DNA of 64,000 nt from contig NZ_LN876584.1 of assembly GCF_001282725.1 (NCBI RefSeq), positions 1,122-65,121 of the forward strand. Reading direction: 5' to 3'. Positions 46,488 through 54,759 of this stretch are shown here, in pieces; the first letter of the stretch is position 1, and each line of letters opens with the position of its first letter. The translations under genes were made by a program, and so were the position numbers. Source of the stretch: Inediibacterium massiliense. Its GTDB lineage: Bacteria > Bacillota > Clostridia > Peptostreptococcales > Thermotaleaceae. The notes under the pieces were generated by a model. The model was not told the DNA's origin and did no database searches. It saw only the letters and a program-made list of their open reading frames with translations.

Positions 46488-47570
46488 GTGGAAGGAAAAA
46501 AAGGAATTCTTATTTCAGGTACCATTATAGGAATTGTATCTGTGTTATTGGTAAAATTAGGAAATCCAGCTAATATGGGATTTTGTATTGCATGCTTTAT
46601 TAGAGATATTTCAGGGGCATTAGGACTACATAGAGCAGAGATCGTTCAATATTTAAGGCCTGAAATTATGGGATTAGTTTTAGGTTCTTTTATTATGGCA
46701 ATCATGCATAAAGAATTTCGTCCTCAAGGAGGTTCTTCTCCTTTTATTCGTTTTGTATTAGGAATTGCAGTTATGATTGGTGCTTTAATGTTTTTAGGTT
46801 GTCCTCTTCGAATGGTTCTTCGCCTAGGAGGAGGAGATTTAAATGCTCTCTTTGGTATTTTAGGATTTATCGTGGGAATTTTTATAGGCATTTTCTTCTT
46901 AAACAAAGGCTTTAATTTAAAAAGAAACTATAAGCTTTCTAATGGAGAAGGGATTTTATTTCCTATCGTCAATATATTTTTATTGATTTTACTCGTTAGC
47001 GCTCCATCTTTTATTTTCTTTAGTCAAAAAGGACCAGGTAGCATGTATGCTCCTGTCAGTATATCTTTATTGGCAGGATTAATCGTTGGTATTTTATGTC
47101 AAAGAACTAGGCTCTGTATGGTGGGAGGCATAAGAGATTTTATTTTATTTAAAGACACCTATTTGCTTTTAGGATTTATAGCTATTTTTATATTCAGCCT
47201 AATAGGTAATGGATTATTAGGATATCTTAAGATAGGTTTTTTAGAACAACCCGTTGCTCATAATGATGGTATGTGGAATTTTTTAGGTATGGTTTTATGT
47301 GGACTAGGATCCGTATTATTAGGTGGATGTCCTATGAGACAACTGATTTTATCTGGAGAAGGCAATACAGATTCTGTAATCACTATCATGGGTATGCTCA
47401 TAGGTGCTGCTATTTGTCACAACTTTGGATTAGCATCTAGCCCAAAAGGTCCTACCCCTAATGGCCAAATTGCAGTGATTGTATGCTTAATCATTGTAGG
47501 GGTTATAGGATATTTACATTCAGAAATGTTCATACCAAAAAAAGTGAAAGGAGATGTAAAAATTGGATAG
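46488..47570 (+). CDS. yedE: YedE-family putative selenium transporter
   Basis: 360 aa from the GTG at 46488, 7 nt after AGGAGG; the GTG at 46482 touches it. About 10 helices in two repeats of the YeeE/YedE fold: GFCIACFIRDISGALG (about 27-42), FLGCPLRMVLRLGGGDLNAL (about 103-122), CQRTRLCMVGGIRD (about 204-217) and LLGGCPMRQLILSGEGNTD (about 280-298). The paired Cys-containing GCP loops are the family hallmark. YedE with YedF and DUF3343 is a known genomic signature of selenium-using bacteria. Transport itself is predicted. Overlaps yedF by 8 nt. Confidence 0.9.
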   Translation: MEGKKGILISGTIIGIVSVLLVKLGNPANMGFCIACFIRDISGALGLHRAEIVQYLRPEIMGLVLGSFIMAIMHKEFRPQGGSSPFIRFVLGIAVMIGALMFLGCPLRMVLRLGGGDLNALFGILGFIVGIFIGIFFLNKGFNLKRNYKLSNGEGILFPIVNIFLLILLVSAPSFIFFSQKGPGSMYAPVSISLLAGLIVGILCQRTRLCMVGGIRDFILFKDTYLLLGFIAIFIFSLIGNGLLGYLKIGFLEQPVAHNDGMWNFLGMVLCGLGSVLLGGCPMRQLILSGEGNTDSVITIMGMLIGAAICHNFGLASSPKGPTPNGQIAVIVCLIIVGVIGYLHSEMFIPKKVKGDVKIG

Positions 47571-47769
47571 AGTAGACACAAGAGGCATGTCATGTCCTCA
47601 ACCTGTTTTAATGACTAAAAAAGCTATTGCTAACAATCCTAAAGATTTAGAAATTTTAGTAGATAACAATACTGCCAAAAACAATGTATCTAGATTTTTA
47701 GAACATGCTGGATATACTTTTCAAATAAACGAAGGGAATGAAGATTTTGTCATTCGTGCCACAAAATAA
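47563..47769 (+). CDS. YedF/TusA-like sulfur/selenium carrier, single domain
   Basis: 68 aa with a TTG start after AAAGGAGA, overlapping the yedE stop. TusA fold with the CPQP motif (catalytic Cys11; DTRGMSCPQPVLMTKKAI). Full YedF proteins of selenium clusters are about 200 aa and add a DsrE-like domain. That domain is absent here, so this is the carrier domain only. Probably passes persulfide or selenide between the transporter/desulfurase and an acceptor such as SelD. Confidence 0.85.
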   Translation: MDRVDTRGMSCPQPVLMTKKAIANNPKDLEILVDNNTAKNNVSRFLEHAGYTFQINEGNEDFVIRATK

Positions 47770-47776
47770 TATCTCC

Positions 47777-48010
47777 ATGAAAAATTATATAGCAGTCTTT
47801 TTTACTCATTCAGGAGCTATCAAATTTAATAGATTTGCAAAGAAGAATAATATTTTTTGTGAACTTATGCCTGTTCCTAGAAAATTAAGTTCTAATTGTG
47901 GAATCGGAGCAAAATTTTGTTGTAATAATATTAACAAAATAATAGATTCTGAAATCGAAAAAATATTTGAAGTGAAAAATGATGAATATATTTTAGTATA
48001 TGAAGAATAA
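47777..48010 (+). CDS. DUF3343 putative Se/S carrier protein
   Basis: 77 aa from the ATG at 47777 (MKNYIAVFFTHSGAIKF), where the domain begins; no convincing ribosome binding site, so coupling to yedF is likely. In-frame starts upstream (47738) overlap yedF. The DUF3343 pattern is clear: a FxTHSGAIKF start, LMPVPRKLSSNCGIGAKFC with the conserved Cys (about 37-55), and a short final strand (YILVYEE). Usually next to YedF in selenium-metabolism loci. Confidence 0.8.
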   Translation: MKNYIAVFFTHSGAIKFNRFAKKNNIFCELMPVPRKLSSNCGIGAKFCCNNINKIIDSEIEKIFEVKNDEYILVYEE

Positions 48011-48045
48011 AAACCCCTTAAGGGTATTGCCCTTAAGGGGTTTTT
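48009..48045. terminator. Bidirectional terminator
   Basis: AAAAACCCCTTAAGGG / CCCTTAAGGGGTTTTT stem with a 5-nt loop between the selenium cluster (plus) and the ASKHA/ferredoxin gene (minus). Confidence 0.9.
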
Positions 48046-48047
48046 AT

Positions 48048-49835
48048 TTATTCTATAAATTTTAAACAATCCATTAATAATTTTTTATATCCTTTTCTTT
48101 TAGATAATTCTATATATTTTATTTTTTTTGAAATTCCTTCTATTTCTTGTCGTATAGATTGAGAAAGTAAACACATAAGCGCTCCAATCCTAGAAGAATT
48201 TCCTATATAATGTGCTTTATCTTTTAATTTTTCTGGCATCATTCCTATTCTTACTAAGCTTTCTACATTTAAATACTCTCTAAACTCTCCTGCAATCATT
48301 ACTTCATCTATATCCTCTACCCTTAAATCATTTTCATGAAGAATCACATAAATTCCTGAAAGAATAGCTCCCTTTGCAAGTTGAATTTGACGAATATCTT
48401 CTTGCGTAATAAATATATTATGTTCTTCATCTACTATCATTTTTCTTTTTTTCTCTTCTTCTATAATAAACTTTTGAAAATCTATAGGAATTTGTTTTTT
48501 CTTTTTTATCCTTCCGGATGAATGCAACATACCCCTTTGAAGCATTTGTGCAATAATATCTACAATGCCGCTTCCACAAATCCCTAGAGGTTGTTTGTTT
48601 TCTATTGTTTTAAAACTTATTTTCCCACCTTCTATTTTTACCACTTCAATAGCTCCTTCACAGGATCCAATTCCATATTCAATATTCATCCCTTGCAGTG
48701 CTGGACCTGATGAACAAAAACAGGAGGACAATTCTCCACTCTTAGATAAAACAATTTCTCCACTCACTCCAATATCTACAAATAATACATTTTTGTTCTT
48801 CTTATAAAGACCACTTACTAAAATTCCACCTACAATATCTGCTCCTATATAGCTTGATACACTAGGAAGACAATATACATTTGCAAATGGTGCAATCTCT
48901 ATTCCAACCATAGATGATTTTATATTTTTAGGCTCACAAAATACAGGAACCGATGGAGATTTTTCTGAAAAATCAATCTGTACTCCTAAGAAGAAATGCA
49001 TCATAGCATTGTTTCCTCCCACAACTATTTCATAAATATTCTTTTTGAATATTTTATGCTTTCTACATAACTTTTCTATTAATTGATTCAAGCAATCTAT
49101 CACATTTTTTTGAAGAATTTCTAATCCTTCTTTTTTGCTTTTGACAAATTTAATTCGAGATAATATATCTAGCCCATATTGATTTTGAGGATTCAGCATT
49201 CTTTCTGAGGACATTTCCTTTTTTTCATTTAAGTCTACCAAAGATGCAACTACTGTAGTTGTACCAATATCTACAACAACTCCATAAAGTAAGGAAGATG
49301 TATTCTTAGGCTCTACTCCTATCAATTCATCCTTTTGGTAGATGGCTGTTACTTCATTTTCTTCCAATATTTCAGGAAGTTTTCTGATGATATCTATAGG
49401 AAAGGAACCTCTATTGAGTCCAACAATTCCTTTTAAAAAATTTTCATAGGAATTATATTGCTTTAGCTTCATTTTGGGAATACTATATACTTTTTTTTGA
49501 ATAGAAGGCTGTATTGGAAAATAAGGGATAGATACATTTGTTAATATTTTATGTTCTTCTTTATTTTCTTTTAAAAGTTGTATGGTTATATTGCTAGTAG
49601 GTTTAATCATACAAGCCAGTCGTATTCCCTCATTGATTTCTTCTTGGGATAAATATCTTTGTTCTTCTTCTAACATCTCTTCTACTTGTCCTTGTAATAT
49701 CTTTACTTTACATTTTCCACAAATTCCATTGCCTCCACATGAAGTCTCAATTTTTATTTTATAATTCAAAAGAACATGAAAAAGATTTTCTCCTTTTTCA
49801 AAAGAATATTTTTTCCCTTCTACTTTTAGATACAT
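48048..49835 (-). CDS. ASKHA/DUF4445 protein with N-terminal [2Fe-2S] domain (RACE-like)
   Basis: 595 aa. An N-terminal plant-type ferredoxin domain (C33, C39, C42, C75), then a linker and the ASKHA ATPase-like core (VVVDIGTTTVVASLVDL, about 190-206; VVGGNNAMMHFFLG; VDIGVSGEIVL; GICGSGIVDIIAQML; IAGEFREYLNVESLVRIG). This is the layout of reductive activators of corrinoid enzymes, which re-reduce cob(II)alamin at the cost of ATP. Such genes usually lie beside methyltransferases, and none is in the window. A general role is therefore possible. AAGGGAAAG precedes the ATG. Confidence 0.85.
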   Translation of the reverse strand: MYLKVEGKKYSFEKGENLFHVLLNYKIKIETSCGGNGICGKCKVKILQGQVEEMLEEEQRYLSQEEINEGIRLACMIKPTSNITIQLLKENKEEHKILTNVSIPYFPIQPSIQKKVYSIPKMKLKQYNSYENFLKGIVGLNRGSFPIDIIRKLPEILEENEVTAIYQKDELIGVEPKNTSSLLYGVVVDIGTTTVVASLVDLNEKKEMSSERMLNPQNQYGLDILSRIKFVKSKKEGLEILQKNVIDCLNQLIEKLCRKHKIFKKNIYEIVVGGNNAMMHFFLGVQIDFSEKSPSVPVFCEPKNIKSSMVGIEIAPFANVYCLPSVSSYIGADIVGGILVSGLYKKNKNVLFVDIGVSGEIVLSKSGELSSCFCSSGPALQGMNIEYGIGSCEGAIEVVKIEGGKISFKTIENKQPLGICGSGIVDIIAQMLQRGMLHSSGRIKKKKQIPIDFQKFIIEEEKKRKMIVDEEHNIFITQEDIRQIQLAKGAILSGIYVILHENDLRVEDIDEVMIAGEFREYLNVESLVRIGMMPEKLKDKAHYIGNSSRIGALMCLLSQSIRQEIEGISKKIKYIELSKRKGYKKLLMDCLKFIE

Positions 49836-50104
49836 TTTCTTTCCCTTCTTTCATTTAGAAACCGTTATTGAAAGATTCAATCTATATATCAACACATTTG
49901 TAAAATGATCTTTTTATATTTATTACTTATTTTTGAATTAATTTTAAATTCTGATAATTTTTACGACTAATGCCTATATCTAGTGTACAAATTATTTTTT
50001 ATTCCTTCCAATTAAAAAATACTATTGTTTTTTGATTGAAATAGATATTGTTTATACTTTTTTAACTTGTAAATTGAATTGTGACTCATTATATAAATAA
50101 ATTA

Positions 50105-50113
50105 TGATATAAT
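50105..50113 (+). promoter_or_regulatory. Extended -10 promoter of signal peptidase I
   Basis: TGATATAAT (TGnTATAAT) 37 bp before the TTG start. The remaining part of the 313-bp gap (49836-50149) is AT-rich with no other feature seen. Confidence 0.55.
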
Positions 50114-50149
50114 GTGTAAGTAAAAATTATTCAAAAAGGGGGGTCTCTC

Positions 50150-50695
50150 TTGAAAGAAGTCCTTGAATGGATAAAAACGATTGTTGTTTCTATCCTTATC
50201 GCTTTTGTTATTACAACTTTTGTTACTCCACTCATTGTAGATGGTGTATCTATGTATCCTACTTTAGATGATCATGATTATCTTATTCTAAAAAATACAC
50301 ATCATGTACAAAAAGGAGATATTATTTCATTTTCTTCTGATTTAAAATTTTCTACTGAAGAATTAGAAAATTTAAGTGTTTTTCAAAAAATCAAAAGAGG
50401 AGAAACAAAAAATTTAATTAAGAGAGTTATTGCTGTAGAAGGAGATCAACTACTCATTAAAGATGGACAAGTTTATGTAAATGGAAAAAAATTAGAAGAA
50501 AATTATATTCATGGAGCCTTTACTTTTGGTGATATATATATAGAAAAAATTCCTTCTAACAAGATTTTTGTAATGGGAGACAATAGAGAGAACAGTTTAG
50601 ATAGTAGAAATTTAGGTTTAGTAGATTTAGAAAAAGTACAAGGAATAGCTGTTATAAGAGTCTTTCCTGTATCTAAAATAGGGAGCATTCAATAA
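50150..50695 (+). CDS. lepB: Signal peptidase I
   Basis: 181 aa, Gram-positive (SipS) size, with a TTG start after GGGGGG. One N-terminal membrane helix (about 9-30). Catalytic Ser34 in VDGVSMYPTL and Lys91 in NLIKRVIAVEGD. Box E GDNRENSLDSRNLGLV (about 148-163). Cleaves signal peptides at the outer face of the membrane. Monocistronic with its own terminator. Confidence 0.94.
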   Translation: MKEVLEWIKTIVVSILIAFVITTFVTPLIVDGVSMYPTLDDHDYLILKNTHHVQKGDIISFSSDLKFSTEELENLSVFQKIKRGETKNLIKRVIAVEGDQLLIKDGQVYVNGKKLEENYIHGAFTFGDIYIEKIPSNKIFVMGDNRENSLDSRNLGLVDLEKVQGIAVIRVFPVSKIGSIQ

Positions 50696-50696
50696 T

Positions 50697-50729
50697 AATA
50701 AAAAGAGTGAAAATTTCACTCTTTTTATT
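50697..50729. terminator. Bidirectional terminator
   Basis: AATAAAAAGAGTGAAA / TTTCACTCTTTTTATT stem between the convergent lepB and AbrB-family membrane gene. Confidence 0.8.
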
Positions 50730-50758
50730 ATTATTAAATGGTAAAACAATTTAAAAAA

Positions 50759-51256
50759 TTATAGCTGAACTGCCTGAACAAATCTTTTTATAATCATCGG
50801 AAGAATAGTAATAACTGAAATAAGTCTCATTAAATGTAAAATAGCCACTTTTGGAGTTTGAGCTCCATATGCTTCTGATATAAGAGTCATGTCTGTAATC
50901 CCTCCAGGAGCACAACTAAATAATGCTGTCACAATATCTAAGCCTGTAAATTTTGAAATTAAAAATCCTAATCCTATACTAAAAATAGTCATCCCTATGA
51001 CTAAAATAAAAGCAGGTAAAATTAACTCCTTCATACCTTTTACTATGTCCATAGTAAAGTTCAGTCCAATCATTCCTCCTACCACCATTTGGGCAATGAT
51101 TTTAAACTTGATAGGAATATATCCTTTTCCTGTATAGATGTTATAAATGGCTACAGCAATCATAGCTCCTACTAAAGCTCCTGCTGGAATTTTTAATTTA
51201 ATCCCTATCAATCCTCCTATTACCGCTATTACTAAAGTATACAGTATCTTCTCCAT
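50759..51256 (-). CDS. AbrB-family (PF05145-type) membrane protein, half-length
   Basis: 165 aa from the ATG at 51256, 9 nt after AAGGAG; the ATG at 51265 abuts that site. About five helices covering a single AbrB-duplication repeat: GGLIGIKLKIPAGALVGAMIAVA (about 13-35), MVVGGMIGLNFT (about 57-68) and the hallmark SCAPGGITDMTLISEAYGA (about 111-129) followed by HLMRLI. Classical members of this membrane family have two such repeats (about 350 aa), so this one would have to dimerise. It is unrelated to the DNA-binding AbrB. Function unknown. Confidence 0.82.
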   Translation of the reverse strand: MEKILYTLVIAVIGGLIGIKLKIPAGALVGAMIAVAIYNIYTGKGYIPIKFKIIAQMVVGGMIGLNFTMDIVKGMKELILPAFILVIGMTIFSIGLGFLISKFTGLDIVTALFSCAPGGITDMTLISEAYGAQTPKVAILHLMRLISVITILPMIIKRFVQAVQL

Positions 51257-51294
51257 GCTATTCATCTCCTTCTCGTTATATATATCAGTATATC

Positions 51295-51321
51295 AAAAAT
51301 CCTCCTAAATGGAGGATTTTT
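51295..51321 (-). terminator. Terminator of the ATP-grasp ligase gene
   Basis: AAAAATCCTCC / GGAGGATTTTT hairpin with loop TAAAT, 7 bp past the stop codon. Confidence 0.85.
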
Positions 51322-51327
51322 CACTTC

Positions 51328-52239
51328 TTATGCCAAACTAAACCTAATCTTTATGTAATTAAAAATTTCCTCTGCTACCTTCATTTGAGTTGCTTCTTCA
51401 AATCCTTCAAATCCAGGAGCAGAATTGGCTTCACAGATTCTATAATGTTCTCCATCAAATAAAAGATCAATTCCTGCTACATCTAATCCTAAAATTTTAG
51501 AACTTTCTGTCGCCAACCATTCAATTTCAGGATTTAATTCATATTTTTTTACACTTCCTCCTTGAGAGAAATTTGCTTTAAAACTACCATCTTTTGAAAT
51601 TCTCTCCATGCATCCAATGGGTCTTCCTCCAATTACTAAAACTCTTAGATCTCTTCCAAAACTGTTTTTAATAAATTCTTGTAAAATAATATTCATATTG
51701 GTATTAGTACTATTGATCAGTTGCATCAAATCATCAAAACTACTTTTATTATTAGAAAGATATACTCCACTGCCTTGAGATCCATGAATAGTTTTTACAA
51801 TCACAGGAAAACCTAAATACTTTTCTACTAAATCTACATTTACAGGAAACTTTACAAGCATAGTCTTAGGTACAGGTAAATTATTTGTAGCCAATATTTG
51901 CTGTGTATAAAGTTTATCTTTTACCACATCTATACTGTGGGGATGATTAATGATATGAACTCCTAATTTCTCAAGATGTCTAAGTACTGCTAAAGAAAAA
52001 TAAGAAGTATGTGAACCCATTCTAGGCAGTACAAAGTCTGGTAAAATTATATTTTCTCCATCTAAAAATATAGATTTTTCCCCTTCCTTTGTGACAATCA
52101 AATCTAATTGTTCAGGATAAATAATTTTTAAATCAATATCATGTGCTTTTGCAGCCTCTAAAAATCTACTATTTTCATAGCTATCTTGTTTGATTCTAGC
52201 TTTAAATGGACTATATAAAATCCAACCATTAATACTCAT
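51328..52239 (-). CDS. RimK-family ATP-grasp ligase
   Basis: 303 aa from the ATG at 52239, 9 nt after AGGAGG; the frame is open further upstream to 52311 without a site. N-terminal pre-ATP-grasp domain (about 1-95), then the ATP-grasp core: KLYTQQILATNNLPVPKT (about 108-125), VIVKTIHGSQGSGVYL (P-loop-like, about 146-161), LQEFIKN, GRDLRVLVIGG and the metal-binding GIDLLFDGEHYRICEANSAPGF (about 258-280). RimK-type enzymes ligate amino acids (often glutamate) to a protein or small-molecule carboxylate. The substrate is not evident from neighbours. Confidence 0.87.
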   Translation of the reverse strand: MSINGWILYSPFKARIKQDSYENSRFLEAAKAHDIDLKIIYPEQLDLIVTKEGEKSIFLDGENIILPDFVLPRMGSHTSYFSLAVLRHLEKLGVHIINHPHSIDVVKDKLYTQQILATNNLPVPKTMLVKFPVNVDLVEKYLGFPVIVKTIHGSQGSGVYLSNNKSSFDDLMQLINSTNTNMNIILQEFIKNSFGRDLRVLVIGGRPIGCMERISKDGSFKANFSQGGSVKKYELNPEIEWLATESSKILGLDVAGIDLLFDGEHYRICEANSAPGFEGFEEATQMKVAEEIFNYIKIRFSLA

Positions 52240-52320
52240 TCCTATGCTCCTCCTTGGGATTTTCCCTAAGCTGTTTCCTATATTATGTCCAATATTAAAT
52301 ATAAATACCATAAAAGAAAA

Positions 52321-52345
52321 AGAACCAAGAAAAAAACTTGGTTCT
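52321..52345 (-). terminator. Terminator of the ECF S-component gene
   Basis: AGAACCAAG / CTTGGTTCT hairpin with a TTTTTTT loop, followed by TTTTCTTTT on the minus strand, 9 bp after the stop codon. Confidence 0.8.
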
Positions 52346-52354
52346 ATCTACTAT

Positions 52355-52873
52355 CTATATTTGTCTTATAAATCTATTTAATCCATAAATAACAACAGGA
52401 ATCAGCACCATTTGCACTACAATGCCAGGAAGTCCTGTAAGAATTCCTCCCTTTACAAATAATATAGGATTCATTTTTAATCCAAATAACAAAGAAAGAA
52501 AATATACTGTAATTCCTGCTACAATTCTTCCTCCTATCATAGAAACTAGAAGAGGTATCATAACAGGTTTTCTTCTTTTTCTTGAAAATAAAGAAATAAT
52601 AAGTCCATATGTACCTAATTCAAAAGCCATAATAACAGCCATAGGAAACAAAACAGGCATTCCTGTTAATACGCCACTCATAATAGGTGTAACAGCTCCA
52701 ACGATAAAAGCAAATATAGGTGATAAGAAAAAACCTCCTATGAAAACAGGAATATGCATAGGTAACAATATTTTTCCCATACTTCCAAAGGCATGAAATG
52801 CCATAGGAAGAAGTACTCCTATTGCAATAAACAATCCACTTACTATGATCTCTTTTGATTTTTTGTGATTCAT
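52355..52873 (-). CDS. ECF transporter S component (substrate unknown)
   Basis: 172 aa with six helices. Typical S-component features: ISGLFIAIGVLLP-like start (VSGLFIAIGVLLPM, about 11-24), ILLPMHIPVFIGGFFLSP (about 35-52), GAVTPIMSGVLTGMPVLFPMAVIMAFELGTYG (about 59-90). The HIPV and GMP..P.A motifs fit vitamin-type S components, but no riboswitch or pathway gene reveals the ligand. It would share energising EcfA/EcfT units encoded elsewhere. AGGAGG precedes the ATG. The DUF1893 gene is 31 bp upstream on the same strand. Confidence 0.87.
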   Translation of the reverse strand: MNHKKSKEIIVSGLFIAIGVLLPMAFHAFGSMGKILLPMHIPVFIGGFFLSPIFAFIVGAVTPIMSGVLTGMPVLFPMAVIMAFELGTYGLIISLFSRKRRKPVMIPLLVSMIGGRIVAGITVYFLSLLFGLKMNPILFVKGGILTGLPGIVVQMVLIPVVIYGLNRFIRQI

Positions 52874-52904
52874 TTTTTGTCCTCCTTACATATAACAAAC
52901 CCTA

Positions 52905-53330
52905 TCATGATTGACTCTTTTTCATAAACTCGCCTATATCCTTTAATAGACAGATAGGATCTTCTACGGCCTGAGATAATTCTTCCATAGGACACCTTCC
53001 ATTTTTATTTCTATTTTGTATATAAGGGCAAGCCTCTTCATAATAAAATATAATTTCAGATTTTTTTAATACCTTCATAGCATCTTGAGAAATAAGTCTT
53101 GTATGTAAATATTTTATTTCTAAATGAACACAAAGAATAGCCGCTGCCTTCCCAATCACTCGATCTGCTATGCTTGCACCTTTTAATTGATCCTTTATGG
53201 TACATGTAACTTCATATAAAGGTCTAATGCCTTTTTCTTTACTTGAAAATAAAACTTTTCTTTCTTTTACAACAACTAACGTACATCCTTCTTCTTTAAG
53301 AATTTTTTTTGCTAATTCAATATCTGTCAT
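52905..53330 (-). CDS. DUF1893 protein
   Basis: 141 aa cytoplasmic protein. The DUF1893 domain covers about 3-115: LKEEGCTLVVVKERKVLFSSKEKGIRPLYE, DRVIGKAAAILCVHLEIKYLHTRLIS, and a CPYI..NRNKNGRCPMEEL Cys pair. Resembles the cytidine-deaminase-like DUF1893 family of unknown reaction. AAGGAG precedes the ATG. Probably co-transcribed with the ECF S component, suggesting a role around the imported compound. Confidence 0.8.
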   Translation of the reverse strand: MTDIELAKKILKEEGCTLVVVKERKVLFSSKEKGIRPLYEVTCTIKDQLKGASIADRVIGKAAAILCVHLEIKYLHTRLISQDAMKVLKKSEIIFYYEEACPYIQNRNKNGRCPMEELSQAVEDPICLLKDIGEFMKKSQS

Positions 53331-53365
53331 ATATTCAGCTCCTTATGGAGTATGGTCTTTGATCA

Positions 53366-54670
53366 TTATTCAATGACAACTACTGCACTCTCCCCAATTT
53401 GTAACCAATCATATAAAAACTTTGCATGACTTGTATAATTTCTTACACATCCATGAGATTTAGGTATCGTTCCAATCGTCCATAAATATTCTCTCATACC
53501 AGGATCTATTTGTTTTCCTTCAACTACTTTATATGCTGTAGGCACCCCGTGAATATAAACTCCTCCGCTAAATCTTATAGCATAAGGAGCATATCCATCT
53601 ACTTCATTGTTCCCATCATGAAGATATAAAAATCTAGGTCTTTTTTCTATGGCCATAAAATATCCTAAAGGAGTTTGTTGCTTATATTTTCCCCGATCTC
53701 CAGTAGTAGCTAAAGTATAAGATACAAGTTGCCATTTTCCATCTACATATTCAAAAACTCCTTCATTTTGATTTTTTCTGTCTACTACAACTACTTTTTT
53801 TAAATCTTTAATATGATTTTGAAAAGATATATATTTCTTAGGAACCCAATAAATTCCTTCAAAATTCAAAGTCGTAATTTGATAAAAACCATTTTGCTCT
53901 CCCCATACTCTTACTAGTCCTCCATCTTCTATATACCTAAAATCAGAATGGATAGAAGGTTTTAGATAAGCTGGAGCAGCTTGATCTCTTTTTTTCCCAT
54001 AATAATCAGATTCTTTTCCTGCCCATAGAGGTCCTTTTCCATTTTTATTTTTGTAATTAGAAATATAAGCAATCTTTTGAGACTTTATTTCTTCTTTTAA
54101 AGCGTTTATGGCTTTTTCCATTTTTTCAAATTGAAAAGATCTAGGTTCTACTAAAGATGCAGATATATATCCATATTGGATCATAGAATCTTTCCACCAA
54201 TATACTTTATACCACTGCTCGTTATCTCCATTTACTTTTTCTATCAATCCCATTCTTTCAAAATAAGATATATTATGGACTACTTTTGATTGAGTACTAG
54301 GTTGTTCAAATATTTTTACTCCTTTAGATAAAGCCAATATATAATCATAACTTGTAGCATAATTATTATATTTTAAATTTTTTATGATTTGATTGGATAG
54401 TTGAGTTTGAAAAACTTCAATGACATTGTTTTCTTCTACTTTCTCTTCTTTTAACTCTTCTTGTGGTTCTTCTTGTATAACTTGCTCTTGTTCTGTTTCT
54501 TGTTCTAAAAGTTGTTCCTCTTTTAAATTCTCATCATTTTCAATTTCTTTCATTTCATCTTCTATTAATATGGATTCTTTCGCATCATCCACTTGACTAA
54601 ACCCATATATAGGATAGCCTTGTAAGAAAATGAATAATACCATAAAAAAACATGCCATTTTTTGTTTCAC
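53366..54670 (-). CDS. Exported L,D-transpeptidase (YkuD domain)
   Basis: 434 aa. Signal peptide (about 1-26). A very acidic Glu/Gln-rich linker (about 28-85). One or two SH3-like wall-binding regions (about 105-170; VHNISYFERMGLI, WYKVYWWKDSMIQYGYI). Then a second module, and the catalytic YkuD domain (about 290-434) with YIHGVP (about 371) and SHGCVR, whose Cys is the nucleophile. Makes 3-3 peptidoglycan cross-links or attaches proteins to the wall. The long negatively charged spacer probably spans the wall. Lies 35 bp before the DUF1893 gene on the same strand. Confidence 0.9.
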   Translation of the reverse strand: MKQKMACFFMVLFIFLQGYPIYGFSQVDDAKESILIEDEMKEIENDENLKEEQLLEQETEQEQVIQEEPQEELKEEKVEENNVIEVFQTQLSNQIIKNLKYNNYATSYDYILALSKGVKIFEQPSTQSKVVHNISYFERMGLIEKVNGDNEQWYKVYWWKDSMIQYGYISASLVEPRSFQFEKMEKAINALKEEIKSQKIAYISNYKNKNGKGPLWAGKESDYYGKKRDQAAPAYLKPSIHSDFRYIEDGGLVRVWGEQNGFYQITTLNFEGIYWVPKKYISFQNHIKDLKKVVVVDRKNQNEGVFEYVDGKWQLVSYTLATTGDRGKYKQQTPLGYFMAIEKRPRFLYLHDGNNEVDGYAPYAIRFSGGVYIHGVPTAYKVVEGKQIDPGMREYLWTIGTIPKSHGCVRNYTSHAKFLYDWLQIGESAVVVIE

Positions 54671-54759
54671 TATCTACTCCCCCTGTTCATCTCCATAGTA
54701 TACTATCTATATTCTATCAGTCTATAAAACTTCCTTCTATATTTCATTCATATCATTAT

